A stretch of 64,000 nucleotides of DNA from Grimontia marina. Lineage in GTDB: Bacteria; Pseudomonadota; Gammaproteobacteria; Enterobacterales; Vibrionaceae. The DNA lies in the NCBI RefSeq assembly GCF_900060185.1, contig NZ_FIZY01000018.1:27893-91892 (forward strand). The letters are read 5' to 3'. The notes beneath the pieces were generated by a model. That model saw only the letters and a list, made by a program, of their open reading frames with translations, had not been told where the DNA came from and ran no database searches. Shown piece after piece: positions 55,739 through 64,000 of this stretch (position 1 is its first letter; each line of letters opens with the position of its first letter). Made by a program: the position numbers and the translations under genes.

Positions 55739-56662
55739 TTTTCTGCTCCTTGCAGTAACACTCACATTACATATTCATAATGTATAGAAGTTACCACCGC
55801 AAGCCTCAATATTCAGTTCCCAATCTAAGATCGTTTCGGCGAAGAATCAAATATTTCATTTTGTGACGAAAAGCAAACAACCTACATATCAATCGTTAGC
55901 AGAATCTTATCCTGAAGAAAAAGTATGTTCGCGAAAAACTTTGTCACAACTTGCAAGCACAAAAAATCATGAATAGACATGTATTGATCCAGTGATATTG
56001 ACTACTTTTATTGTTAGTTGTATGGATCTTGGCTTTTTTAATTTATTAACATTTTATTAACTATAATTTTCCTTACGGGAATAAATTAACGTTATGTTTT
56101 TATGCATTTTTTATACACCTCAAAATGACTATAAATCTGTACTATTTGGTCTTGATAATTGCCTATCTATCAAATTTTAGGCTACGAATAGATATTTTTT
56201 CTTACACTTATATTGGTTATTCAAACTTACACGCACTTTTGTTCACTTTTCACTCAAACGAACAGAAAAAGGACTTCACAACTTTCTGCTAACAGATAAG
56301 TTATCAATAGACCAATACACTGGTAATAGTTTATTTACAATCAGAAACACACCGTCAACAGCAAAATATGCGGAATCATCGCAATAGATACAGCATGAAA
56401 ATAAGAGATTTGCGCTATTGATTTAGATATTACCAATGCTTAATCTGCCATTAACCTCACAGGCAGAAGATTATTTTGCTTAAGTGACGGGAAAAATTCC
56501 AAACACAACATGGTTGAATTAGCACCTGCACCACGCGCTTCCAGAACAGCAACAAATACACTCAATTCTGTTCACTTAGATAGCCGCTGATAATACAGCG
56601 AAGACTACAATTTGTTGTCTACGCATAAAAAAGGCGTGTGCAATCAACAACAAGGAGAAGTT
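55739..56662. other. Long AT-rich gene-free region upstream of the NSS transporter
   Basis: A 924-base stretch, markedly AT-rich between about 55850 and 56450, with no credible gene on either strand. It holds a near-perfect inverted repeat just before the transporter (56602-56620). Promoters for both flanking genes should lie here. No tRNA or riboswitch fold was recognised. Confidence 0.6.
56602..56620. promoter_or_regulatory. Inverted repeat before the NSS transporter
   Basis: AGACTACAA and TTGTTGTCT pair with one mismatch around a single base. It lies 43 bases upstream of the transporter start. It may be an operator. Confidence 0.35.
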
Positions 56663-58168
56663 ATGACTAGAGAAGTATGGGGCTCTCGCGCAGGATTTAT
56701 CCTGGCGGCAGTGGGCTCCGCAATCGGCTTGGGGAACATCTGGCGTTTCCCGTATATGGCTTACGAAAACGGCGGCGGCGCATTTTTTGTTCCTTATCTT
56801 TTCGCCATGCTTACTGCAGGTATCCCATTTATGATCATGGAGTTTGGTCTTGGCCATAAACTTCGTGGTTCTGCGCCGGTTGTCTTTTCAAAACTGAATA
56901 CTAAGTTCGAATGGCTAGGCTGGTTCCAGGTCGGTATCGCTGCTGTTATCGCGGTTTACTACGTGGCAGTTATCGGCTGGGCAATGTCTTATGTCGGCTT
57001 TGCATTTGACCAAAGCTGGGGGACAGACACCAATGCCTTCTTCTTCAGCGAATACCTGAAACTCGGGGAGAATTCGCCAAGTAATCTGGGCAGTTGGCAG
57101 CTCCACATTGCAATTCCGATGGCCATTGCATGGGCTATCACTTTTGCTGCTGTATTTACGGGCGTAAAAGGCGGTATCGAGCGCGCAAACAAGATCTTGA
57201 TGCCTGTACTCTTCATCATGGTTCTGTTGTTGATTGCACGTGTTGCATTCCTGCCAGGTGCGGTAGAAGGTTTGAACTACCTGTTCACGCCTGACTTCAG
57301 CAAACTGACTGACGCGAAAGTTTGGTCTGCAGCTTACGGACAGATCTTCTTCACTCTTTCTGTTGGCTTCGCCATCATGCTGGCTTACTCGAGCTACCTA
57401 CCGAAGAAGTCTGACGTCACGAACAATGCGTTCATGACCGTTCTAATCAACTGTGGTTTCTCGATTCTGGCCGGTGTACTTATCTTCTCTATCCTGGGCT
57501 ATATGGCACAAGAGCAAGGTAAAGCAGTAACGGAAGTGGTTGGCGGCGGTGTTGGTCTGGCGTTTATCACCCTTCCTCAGGCGATTAACTTGCTTCCAGC
57601 ACCATACATTATTGGCCCACTGCTATTCTTGGCACTGGTTGTCGCCGGTCTGAGCTCGCACATCTCAATCATTGAGGCCGTAACTTCAGCCATCATCGAC
57701 AAACTAAACATCAGCCGTAAAGCAGCAGCCTCTGTAGTTTGTGGTACCGGCTTCGCAGTTTCTATGGCGTTTGCAACCAACGGCGGTCTGTTGCTGCTCG
57801 ATTTGGTTGACTACTTCATGAACAATGTTGCCTTGCTGGCGAGCTGCTTGATTGAACTAGTTATCTTAGGTTGGTTGATCAAAGTGTCTGACATCCGTGA
57901 CCACGTAAACAAGGTTTCTGAGTTCTCTGTCGGTGCATGGCTAGATGTGTGTGTACGTTTCGTTAGCCCACTGATGCTGGCTTGGATCGTCGGTACCAAC
58001 CTGGTTAACACATTCAAAGAAGGTTATGGCGGTTACGAGCAAAGCGACCTGCTGATGCTGGGCTGGGGCCTGACTGCAGCACTGGCTATTGTAGGTATCA
58101 TCGTCAACATCGTGTCGCGTCCTGCTAAGGATTCAGCGGAGAACGATGCACAGGAGACAAACGTATGA
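56663..58168 (+). CDS. Sodium-dependent NSS-family transporter (MetP type)
   Basis: A 501-residue, 12-span neurotransmitter:sodium symporter. The start at 56663 has AAGGAG upstream. Family features: S-R-A-G-F-I-L-A-A-V-G-S-A-I-G-L-G-N-I-W-R-F-P near 7-29, and F-F-T-L-S-V-G-F-A in span 6 (unwound region). It is followed by an overlapping small subunit gene of the MetS type, as in the methionine/alanine transporter MetPS. Hydrophobic amino acids are the likely substrates. Confidence 0.9.
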   Translation: MTREVWGSRAGFILAAVGSAIGLGNIWRFPYMAYENGGGAFFVPYLFAMLTAGIPFMIMEFGLGHKLRGSAPVVFSKLNTKFEWLGWFQVGIAAVIAVYYVAVIGWAMSYVGFAFDQSWGTDTNAFFFSEYLKLGENSPSNLGSWQLHIAIPMAIAWAITFAAVFTGVKGGIERANKILMPVLFIMVLLLIARVAFLPGAVEGLNYLFTPDFSKLTDAKVWSAAYGQIFFTLSVGFAIMLAYSSYLPKKSDVTNNAFMTVLINCGFSILAGVLIFSILGYMAQEQGKAVTEVVGGGVGLAFITLPQAINLLPAPYIIGPLLFLALVVAGLSSHISIIEAVTSAIIDKLNISRKAAASVVCGTGFAVSMAFATNGGLLLLDLVDYFMNNVALLASCLIELVILGWLIKVSDIRDHVNKVSEFSVGAWLDVCVRFVSPLMLAWIVGTNLVNTFKEGYGGYEQSDLLMLGWGLTAALAIVGIIVNIVSRPAKDSAENDAQETNV

Positions 58169-58263
58169 CAACAAGTGCAATCATTATGATGCTGATTGGT
58201 TTCGGCATTACCTGGGGCGGCGCAGCTTATTGCATCAGCCGTGCAATGAAGGCGGATAAGTAA
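58165..58263 (+). CDS. MetS-family small subunit of the NSS transporter
   Basis: A 32-residue single-span protein, M-T-T-S-A-I-I-M-M-L-I-G-F-G-I-T-W-G-G, overlapping the transporter stop by ATGA. AGGAG lies upstream. In Corynebacterium the MetS subunit is needed for MetP function. The W-G-G-x-x-x-C core fits this small family. It is usually missed because of its length. Confidence 0.85.
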   Translation: MTTSAIIMMLIGFGITWGGAAYCISRAMKADK

Positions 58264-58282
58264 TCCGAACCCAGAAAGACAT

Positions 58283-58312
58283 GAACCCCGGCAAATACCG
58301 GGGTTCTTTTTT
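58283..58312 (+). terminator. Terminator of the NSS transporter operon
   Basis: A perfect 9-bp stem (58283-58291 with 58298-58306) followed by TTTTTT, 20 bases after the MetS-type stop. Confidence 0.9.
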
Positions 58313-58439
58313 GTTCATTTAACCATTTGTTTGATCCCATGCACCCTATTTGGTCAACATGCGCTAGAAAGAGGACTTATTCTCTTAGATAATAAAAAGC
58401 TGTTTAACTAGTTGTAGAAGTATCAGGGGAAGGCCTTTC

Positions 58440-59162
58440 ATGGTTAATCAGAAGCGGATTCTGGTGGTGGATGACGATTTAGAAATCCGCGAGCTGCTTC
58501 AAGAATATCTGTCTAAAGCCGGATATGATGTGACAACCGCGCAAAACGGACAGGAAATGAAAGCCAAGCTGGCTGTTCAGTACCCTGACCTTATTCTCCT
58601 TGACATTATGCTCCCTGGCGATGATGGGTTCACCTTATGTAAGTACGTTCGTCAAGATTCAAGCGTACCCATCATTATGCTGACCGCCGTATCAGACGAA
58701 ACAGACCAAATCATCGGTTTGGAACTGGGTGCAGACGACTACATCGCAAAACCTTTCAGCCCACGCCAATTGGTCGCCCGTATCCGTGCCCTGCTCCGCA
58801 GAACGCAACAGTTGCAGGAAACTACCATGTCCAAGCCGAAAGGCATTCGATTTGCACAATGGCGTCTGGACCCCGTGACCCAACGTTTAAACCATCAGGT
58901 CACCGGCCAAGAAGTAGAAATGACTTCCGCTGACTTTGCTCTTTTAATGATGTTTATTGAAAATCCAAACACGCTGATGGACAGAAACGCAATTTCCAAC
59001 GCAACACGCGGCCGCGATGCTCAACCACAAGAACGTGGTATTGATGTTCAAGTCAGCCGCTTACGGCAACGATTAAAAGATAATGGCCGCCAATCTACCA
59101 TCATCAAAACCGTTCGTGGCAACGGCTACATGTTTGTCGCAGACATTACCTATGAGTCTTGA
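58440..59162 (+). CDS. OmpR-family response regulator (GltR-like)
   Basis: A 240-residue regulator: receiver (D-D at 11-12, phospho-acceptor in L-L-D-I-M-L-P-G-D) and winged-helix DNA-binding domain (about 140-235, with R-G-I-D-V-Q-V-S-R-L-R). The order regulator-kinase-glucose-type binding protein matches the gltR-gtrS-gtsA locus of Pseudomonas, so GltR is the nearest model. It overlaps the kinase gene. The start has AGGGGAAGG upstream. Confidence 0.82.
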   Translation: MVNQKRILVVDDDLEIRELLQEYLSKAGYDVTTAQNGQEMKAKLAVQYPDLILLDIMLPGDDGFTLCKYVRQDSSVPIIMLTAVSDETDQIIGLELGADDYIAKPFSPRQLVARIRALLRRTQQLQETTMSKPKGIRFAQWRLDPVTQRLNHQVTGQEVEMTSADFALLMMFIENPNTLMDRNAISNATRGRDAQPQERGIDVQVSRLRQRLKDNGRQSTIIKTVRGNGYMFVADITYES

Positions 59163-60594
59163 TTTAAAATCCTATTTCTGGCCCCGCTCACTGCTTACCC
59201 GGACGCTGCTACTCACAGTACTGTCAGTGATCCTCGCACAGAGCGTCGCGAGCTTTTTCTGGTATGCGCAGTCCAAAGAGCGTGAAGTTGAAGGTTTGAA
59301 ATCAGCATCTGAAAGCATGGCGCAGATGTTTGCTTCCACCACCACTTTCTTCCAGTCACTCCCCCTCGAATACCGTCATATCGCCCTAGACCAACTCCGC
59401 AATATGGGTGGTGCGCGATTCTTCGTATCGTTTAACACTGAGGAAATCCACATTACGCCAATCCCGGAGACCCGTTCAAAGCTCGAAGCGATAGGCACCA
59501 TCGAAAACGTACTAAAAAAAGAACTACCTAACGTTGACCAAATCAAAGTGGACTTCTCGCGTCCTGAAACACTGCGAGTGCTCAACAACAGCTTGTTGCT
59601 GTCTGACCTCCCGAAATCCTGGGCACACCACACTCTCAGTCTGGAACCATTAAACCCACCGATCCTGGTAGTACAAATTGAGCTAACTGAAGGGCAATGG
59701 GTATACATCGCAGCTATTCTGCCTGCTCCATACGTGACGTTGGAAAACGACTTGATTAACGCAGACCAAATCGTTTTCCTGTTCGCGATCACTACCCTGC
59801 TGTTGGTCTTCACCTTCACGTTGATCCGCAACCAAACACGCCCGTTAAAAAGACTCGCACAGGCAGCAAATCGCTTGAGTACAGACATCGAACAACCAGA
59901 ACTGGTTGAAGAAGGTGCCAGCGAGATCACGACAGTGACCCGTGCTTTTAACCTGATGCAGAAACGACTGCAACGCTATATGCACGACAGGGAAAAGCTG
60001 TTTGGTTCTATCTCGCACGATTTGAAAACGCCGATCACTCGCTTACGCCTTCGTGCAGAGTTGATTGATGATGAAGTTCAGGCGACCAAAATTAACAAAG
60101 ACCTCGATGAACTCGAGATCTTGGTGAAAGGGGCACTTCAAACCGTAAAAGATACAGATATCCACGAGAATGTGACGGCGCTGGATGTGCTTCAAATACT
60201 GAGTAGTATCGCTGAAGTCCACAACCAGCAGCGCATGCGGGTGAACATTACCGGAGAGCAGTTACGCCCATTCTATTGCAAACCTCTCGCATTCAAACGC
60301 TGCCTGACCAACCTCATCGACAACGGTGTGAAATACGGTGATGAGGTCATGGTGTATGTCCATGATGGCGAAAAATCACTGGATATCACCCTGATGGACA
60401 AAGGCCCTGGCATCCCAGATGAGTTCCTGAAAAAAGTGTTCGACCCTTATTTCCGCTTACATACAGATTTGCACGGTACCGGCCTAGGTTTTGGTATCGC
60501 AAAAAATATCATTCGCGCACATGGTGGTGAAATCATTCTTTCCAACCGCAAGGAAGGCGGTCTGCAAATCGACATCGCTTTCCCCAGGACCTGA
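59152..60594 (+). CDS. Sensor histidine kinase (GtrS-like)
   Basis: A 480-residue membrane kinase. The start at 59152 lies inside the regulator's stop (ATGAGTCTTGA overlap). Spans are at about 16-38 and 205-225 with a periplasmic domain between. HAMP follows, then the H-box S-I-S-H-D-L-K-T-P-I-T-R-L and HATPase (N-L-I-D-N-G-V-K-Y-G; G-T-G-L-G-F-G-I). EnvZ-type. It probably responds to a sugar or sugar acid, by context with the binding protein three bases downstream. Confidence 0.85.
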   Translation: MSLDLKSYFWPRSLLTRTLLLTVLSVILAQSVASFFWYAQSKEREVEGLKSASESMAQMFASTTTFFQSLPLEYRHIALDQLRNMGGARFFVSFNTEEIHITPIPETRSKLEAIGTIENVLKKELPNVDQIKVDFSRPETLRVLNNSLLLSDLPKSWAHHTLSLEPLNPPILVVQIELTEGQWVYIAAILPAPYVTLENDLINADQIVFLFAITTLLLVFTFTLIRNQTRPLKRLAQAANRLSTDIEQPELVEEGASEITTVTRAFNLMQKRLQRYMHDREKLFGSISHDLKTPITRLRLRAELIDDEVQATKINKDLDELEILVKGALQTVKDTDIHENVTALDVLQILSSIAEVHNQQRMRVNITGEQLRPFYCKPLAFKRCLTNLIDNGVKYGDEVMVYVHDGEKSLDITLMDKGPGIPDEFLKKVFDPYFRLHTDLHGTGLGFGIAKNIIRAHGGEIILSNRKEGGLQIDIAFPRT

Positions 60595-60597
60595 ATT

Positions 60598-61851
60598 ATG
60601 AAGAGAATCTCATCGCTGTTTCTGGCATTAAGCCTTTCCTTGCCAGCTTTGGCGCACGACCACAACAACGTTGAGGTACTGCATTGGTGGACAAGTGGTG
60701 GCGAAGCTCGCTCAGTTGATACTTTGAAAGAACTCATGAAGCACGAAGGCCACGTATGGAAAGACTTTGCTGTCGCTGGCCGAGCGGGGGAAAGTGCCAT
60801 CAATACCCTTCGGATACGTGCCCTTTCAGGTAACCCTCCTGATGCAGCCCAAATAAAAGGTCCTGAAATCCAGGAATGGGGAAAGCTGGGATTTCTTGCC
60901 AGCTTAGATGACGTAGCCAAACAACAACACTGGAACGAACTGGTACCTCGCCGCGTCAGTGATTACTTGAAAGTGGATGATCATTACGTGGCAGTGCCAT
61001 TTAACATTCACCGCGTAAACTGGTTATGGGCGAACACAGATGTCTTAAACAAGGTTGGTGTTCAACCACCACAAACACTCGACGACTTCTTTGCTGTTGC
61101 CGAGAACATAAAAGCTGCTGGCTACATTCCACTTGCATTAGGTAATGAGCCTTGGCAAGAAACCACGCTGTTTGAACTGATAGCACTGTCAGTGATGGGT
61201 ACTGAAGCGTTCCATCAAGCCTTTATTGAGCAAGACAGTAATGCATTGACGAGTGAAAAAATGCGCGAAACTCTGAAGGTTTTCCGCAGAATGAAGCAAT
61301 ACACGGATGCAGATGCTCCAGGGCGGAACTGGAGCGATACAACGTCTTTGGTGATCAATGGCAAAGCCGCTATGCAGATGATGGGGGACTGGGCAAAAGG
61401 CGAATTCCTCGCAGCAGGAAAAGAAGCAGGAAAGGACTTCCTTTGTATAACAGCCCCCGGAACAGCTAACCAGTTTTCTTTCAACATTGACAGCTTCGTA
61501 TTCTTCAAAAATGGCGCCTCACAAACAACAGAGTCACAAAAGATGCTGGCTAAACTGATACTTGAACCGGACTTCCAACGCGAATTTAACCTCAGTAAAG
61601 GCTCTATACCGGTCCGTGTGGATATCGACATGGAAGGTTTTGATGCCTGCGCGAAAGATTCTATGCAGGCGTTTCTGCGCGCTGCTGCGACAGACAACCT
61701 GGTTGCAAGTTTGTCCCACAATATGGCCATTGGCCGAGCATCCCAGTTTGCGCTATTCGATGTGATCAGTCGTTTCTTTAATGACGATAACGTTGATATC
61801 GACGAGACCATGCGACATATTCGAGCCGCAGTGCTCGCTGATAAACTCTAA
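60598..61851 (+). CDS. Glucose/mannose-type ABC binding protein (GtsA-like), orphan
   Basis: A 417-residue periplasmic binding protein. A signal peptide ends at A-L-A-H. E-V-L-H-W-W-T-S-G-G-E-A near 25 and Q-I-K-G-P-E-I-Q-E-W near 87-96 match GtsA/GltB glucose-binding proteins, as does P-F-N-I-H-R-V-N-W-L-W near 131. It starts three bases after the kinase stop. Its permease and ATPase genes (gtsBCD) are absent, so unless these are elsewhere the protein may serve only as a sensor partner for the kinase. Confidence 0.85.
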   Translation: MKRISSLFLALSLSLPALAHDHNNVEVLHWWTSGGEARSVDTLKELMKHEGHVWKDFAVAGRAGESAINTLRIRALSGNPPDAAQIKGPEIQEWGKLGFLASLDDVAKQQHWNELVPRRVSDYLKVDDHYVAVPFNIHRVNWLWANTDVLNKVGVQPPQTLDDFFAVAENIKAAGYIPLALGNEPWQETTLFELIALSVMGTEAFHQAFIEQDSNALTSEKMRETLKVFRRMKQYTDADAPGRNWSDTTSLVINGKAAMQMMGDWAKGEFLAAGKEAGKDFLCITAPGTANQFSFNIDSFVFFKNGASQTTESQKMLAKLILEPDFQREFNLSKGSIPVRVDIDMEGFDACAKDSMQAFLRAAATDNLVASLSHNMAIGRASQFALFDVISRFFNDDNVDIDETMRHIRAAVLADKL

Positions 61852-62170
61852 TTGTGACTCTATTGCGCCCTTAACTATCTGGGCGCAACTCCCCAATCTG
61901 TTGATTCGAGCGTCTCGCTCACAATTCGCATTTTCGACATCGGAAATTAATAATCCTGTCAATTCAATTGTCTATTCTTCATAACGCTTTGTAAGTTGGC
62001 GGGAAATCACACATTTTATTTTCGCTTGAAGACACGCAATCTCCGTAGCGCTATAACAAAACCGTAACATTTCGCTCATGTGCTCCACCCTCCCGCTCGA
62101 ACGAGCGATCTCACTTTCGAAATAGAAAGCCGTTCTGGCATAAAAAAGTTCGTCAGACAAGGAGTAAACC
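61852..62170 (+). other. Gap between the binding-protein gene and the ugp remnant
   Basis: This 319-base region has an inverted repeat (61863-61888) after the binding-protein gene, and the palindrome CGCTCG-AA-CGAGCG (62094-62107) before the ugpB remnant. The remnant's AAGGAG ribosome site is intact. No gene is seen. Confidence 0.5.
61863..61888 (+). repeat. Inverted repeat after the binding-protein gene
   Basis: TTGCGCCC (61863-61870) and GGGCGCAA (61881-61888) pair perfectly with a 10-base loop. No T run follows, so it is at best a weak terminator or mRNA 3' stabiliser. Confidence 0.6.
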
Positions 62171-62731
62171 ATGAAGCTAGGTCAATTAGCTGCACTCACC
62201 TCTGTATCACTGCTGCTGGCATCCCCATCTTACGCTGCAACAGAAATCGAATGGTGGCATGCAATGGGAGGTAATCTCGGTGAAAAGGTCAACGAGATTG
62301 CAGATAAGTTTAATGCGAGCCAAAGTGAGTACGTTGCAAAACCGGTTTATAAAGGCAATTAGACAGAAACAATGACTGGCGCTGTCGCCGCTTTACGTGC
62401 GAAACAGCAACCGGAGATAGTCCAGGTTAATGGTGACTCAATTGCAAACTCCAACCTTTCCGATAAAGAGCTTTTCATTGGTCTTCGGCCTGAGCACCTG
62501 CAAATTGCAGAAAACCCAAAAGACAAACAACTCACCATGAAGGTGACACTGACAGAGTCTTTAGGTGCCGATCTACTGGTGTACGGTACACTCTCCGACT
62601 CAAACCAACAAATGACACTTCGCGTTGAAGGTCATGTGGTGGTTGAAGATGGCGCATCGTTACCTCTGACTATCGACACTAAAAACATTCACCTGTTCGA
62701 TAGAGAAACTGAAAAACGCATCGAAAGCTAA
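62171..62731 (+). pseudogene. Fused ugpB'-'ugpC remnant with internal stop
   Basis: One reading frame joins two unrelated ends. Codons 1-63 encode a signal peptide and the UgpB N-terminus (E-I-E-W-W-H-A-M-G-G-N-L-G-E-K-V-N-E, K-P-V-Y-K-G-N). A TAG follows at 62360-62362 where UgpB has Tyr. UgpB-like A-L-R-A-K-Q-Q-P-E-I-V-Q-V goes on to about 62428. The frame then continues as the TOBE C-terminus of an UgpC/MalK-type ATPase (F-I-G-L-R-P-E-H-L ... L-L-V-Y-G-T-L ... I-H-L-F-D-R-E-T). Most of ugpB, both permeases and the ATPase core are gone. This is an internal deletion of a glycerol-3-phosphate-type ABC operon. The fused product cannot transport. Confidence 0.85.
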
Positions 62732-62740
62732 CCCCTCTAT

Positions 62741-62788
62741 TTGTCACAATCTGAGCAACAGAGAGATCTCTCGCTTGGATTGTGACAA
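62741..62788. repeat. 11-bp perfect inverted repeat with inner palindrome
   Basis: TTGTCACAATC (62741-62751) pairs with GATTGTGACAA (62778-62788). Between them lies GAGAGATCTCTC (62761-62772), itself a perfect palindrome. It follows the ugp remnant directly. It could be a transcript-end structure or an operator. Confidence 0.6.
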
Positions 62789-62925
62789 TCCACTAATTCC
62801 AGAGAAAATTTTCGTTTTTATTCTTCGGTCGCTAACATTACCATTACGACTATAAAAAATATCTGTAGCGTCAATGCCAAAGAAAGAACGCCACAGAAAC
62901 AACCTTCGACCAAAAGGATTTAAAA

Positions 62926-63459
62926 ATGCGTCGTTCAGCCCTGATCCTCATTGCCACTTTGGTGCCTGGCATTTCGTTTGCGAAAGACATCGAACAACTG
63001 GACAAGCTCTGTGTTAGCCAGAAGTATCACAACTATGTGGATGCTTCGATCACTTGGTACGAAAATCTCGTAGACCTGACCATTAAGAAAGACCCTAAAC
63101 TGGAAGGCGTTGCGGGTTGGTTCCTTGAAGGTCGCCGTAACCACTTCACGCTTAACGAAGAAGCGTTTGACTACTATCTGGAAAACGACCCAAGCAAACT
63201 TAACTTTGATGCCCCTGTGGAATCTTGGTTGAATTTGTCTCAAGAGGACGTAAAGACACTTAGTAGCTCACAAGGCGAACTCGCGGATGCAGCGAAGAAA
63301 GTATTCGAATTCCGTCAGGGTAAAGCACACGAAGGTAACTACGATCTTCGCTCTGCCCTCGCCTCTCTGCTCAGCCACCCTAAAGAAATCGATGTACCGT
63401 TGACTCAGTTCAACGATGCGATGTTGAAACTGGCCGAAACCAGCTGCGACAAGCAATAA
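62926..63459 (+). CDS. Secreted protein of unknown function
   Basis: A 177-residue protein with AAAGG upstream. A signal peptide (cleavage after G-I-S-F-A) is followed by a soluble, mostly helical domain with two Cys (C-V-S-Q near residue 29 and S-C-D-K at the end) that could form a disulfide. W-Y-E-N-L-V-D-L and G-W-F-L-E-G-R-R are notable aromatic patches. No family recognised. It lies between a decayed operon and the IS element. Confidence 0.7.
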   Translation: MRRSALILIATLVPGISFAKDIEQLDKLCVSQKYHNYVDASITWYENLVDLTIKKDPKLEGVAGWFLEGRRNHFTLNEEAFDYYLENDPSKLNFDAPVESWLNLSQEDVKTLSSSQGELADAAKKVFEFRQGKAHEGNYDLRSALASLLSHPKEIDVPLTQFNDAMLKLAETSCDKQ

Positions 63460-63552
63460 CAGCCTCGCGCCAAGCTTTACAAAAGCCACCTAAATGGTTA
63501 ACACCGATCAGTTAAGGCATTGATCAGTTGAACGATCCTACAGATGGTTAAC

Positions 63553-63589
63553 AATACCCTCAGTACACTAATTGCTGAGGGTATTTTTT
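63553..63589 (+). terminator. Terminator-like hairpin just before the transposase start
   Basis: A perfect 11-bp stem (63553-63563 with 63575-63585) followed by T residues that run into the ATG at 63590. It would stop transcription entering from outside the IS and so limit transposase expression. Confidence 0.8.
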
Positions 63590-64000
63590 ATGTTGGCTCA
63601 CTGGCTGATTGATGTCGATACGTTTGCTGCACCCGAATCAATGGCCCTCTTCCAAAAAGAACTCCCGCTCGAATGGATAGAGCAAGCCCTTGATTCGACC
63701 AACAAAGCCAGTATGAGACGGCGTAAGTTACCCGCCGAACTTGTCGTTTGGTTGATTGTCGGTATTGGCTTGTATCGGGATAAACCCATCACGGAAGTTT
63801 TAGATAAATTAGACCTCAAGCTTTCCAACCACTTAGGGGATTCTGTTGCACCAAGTGCTATCCCTCAAGCGAGAAAGCGCCTCACCGCCCAACCTTTGGA
63901 AGCGCTTTTTAAACTGACAGCAGCCCATTGGACCCAGCAGGAAGATAGCGATGACAAATGGTTTGGCCTAAGTTTACTTTCAGTCGACGGCACTCAGTTC
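63590..64000 (+). CDS. IS4-family transposase, N-terminal part
   Basis: The first 137 codons, open to the window end. M-L-A-H-W-L-I-D-V-D-T starts the IS4 N-terminal domain. M-R-R-R-K-L-P-A-E-L-V-V-W-L-I-V-G and A-P-S-A-I-P-Q-A-R-K-R-L align with IS4 InsG. The first catalytic Asp is in L-S-V-D-G-T at the end. The rest of the DDE domain lies beyond the window, so intactness is unknown. The start ATG directly follows the T run of a terminator hairpin, with no normal ribosome site. Confidence 0.85.
   Translation, partial: MLAHWLIDVDTFAAPESMALFQKELPLEWIEQALDSTNKASMRRRKLPAELVVWLIVGIGLYRDKPITEVLDKLDLKLSNHLGDSVAPSAIPQARKRLTAQPLEALFKLTAAHWTQQEDSDDKWFGLSLLSVDGTQF

Larger units (their letters stand above)
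63499..64000 (+). mobile_element. IS4-family insertion sequence, left end (continues beyond window)
   Basis: The left terminus resembles the IS4 terminal repeat: it has CCGATCAGTTAAG, then a second GATCAGTT (63522-63529) and CGATCC in the same order as IS4. Its exact first base (about 63499) is inferred. The transposase start follows at 63590. The right end is outside the window. Confidence 0.75.

Noticed and set aside
62051..62070. Possible Pho box ahead of the ugpB remnant
   Set aside because: Only about half of the consensus positions match.
62171..62362. A 63-codon secreted small protein
   Set aside because: It is the truncated N-terminus of UgpB, and the same frame resumes after the TAG with UgpB- and UgpC-like sequence.

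Overview
The window looks like a chromosomal segment of a marine gammaproteobacterium, most likely a member of the Vibrionaceae such as Grimontia, Enterovibrio or Photobacterium. This is inferred from gene content: napFDABC divergent from narQP, a cheV gene, a dsDNA-mimic protein of the YciU/HI1450 type, cryptochrome DASH, large T1SS-143/VCA0849-type RTX adhesins and a MetS-type small transporter subunit. No rRNA, tRNA, CRISPR array or prophage was seen. An IS4-family element begins at the right edge.

Layout. 1-1000: edge of a glutathione S-transferase, a small Hha-like protein and a secreted helical repeat protein. 1146-9280: a probable tricarboxylate utilisation locus. One leftward operon encodes a TctC-TctB-TctA uptake system, a type III CoA-transferase and a citrate-synthase-fold citryl-CoA lyase. 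It is divergent from a CitA/CitB-type two-component system whose sensor keeps the citrate-binding Arg/His/Arg/Lys pattern. 9463-15914: AlkA glycosylase, a membrane/coiled-coil protein, a coiled-coil lipoprotein, GabD and two small proteins. 16135-19374: a TAXI-type TRAP uptake system. 19437-20426: CheV.

20580-33333: a 3417-residue LapA-like adhesin with a retention module and a TAAG protease site, divergent from a TolC-like channel and an OmpA-family lipoprotein. 33416-39673: an assortment including cryptochrome DASH, a lipase-like hydrolase, a YjiH transporter and a nucleotidyltransferase-like protein. 39721-46607: periplasmic nitrate reductase napFDABC and its regulators narQP, with an FNR-like and a NarP-like site between them. 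46663-49335: a second RTX protein, preceded by what looks like a class I cyclic di-GMP riboswitch. 49800-55738: peptide and drug transporters, RibA, a sugar acetyltransferase, a patatin and a previously unmarked 30-residue membrane protein. 56663-58263: an NSS transporter with its MetS subunit.

58440-62731: a decayed sugar/glycerol-phosphate ABC locus. The two-component system and the glucose-type binding protein remain, but no permease does. A fused ugpB'-'ugpC remnant with an internal stop codon follows. The IS4 element lies just beyond.

Themes: carboxylate uptake with coupled regulation, anaerobic nitrate respiration, and surface adhesion probably tied to cyclic di-GMP (LapG-type cleavage for one RTX protein, a riboswitch for the other). 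The most notable candidates are the CoA-transferase/citryl-CoA-lyase module, the riboswitch-controlled RTX protein with its duplicated cysteine-containing module, and the eroded ABC locus.
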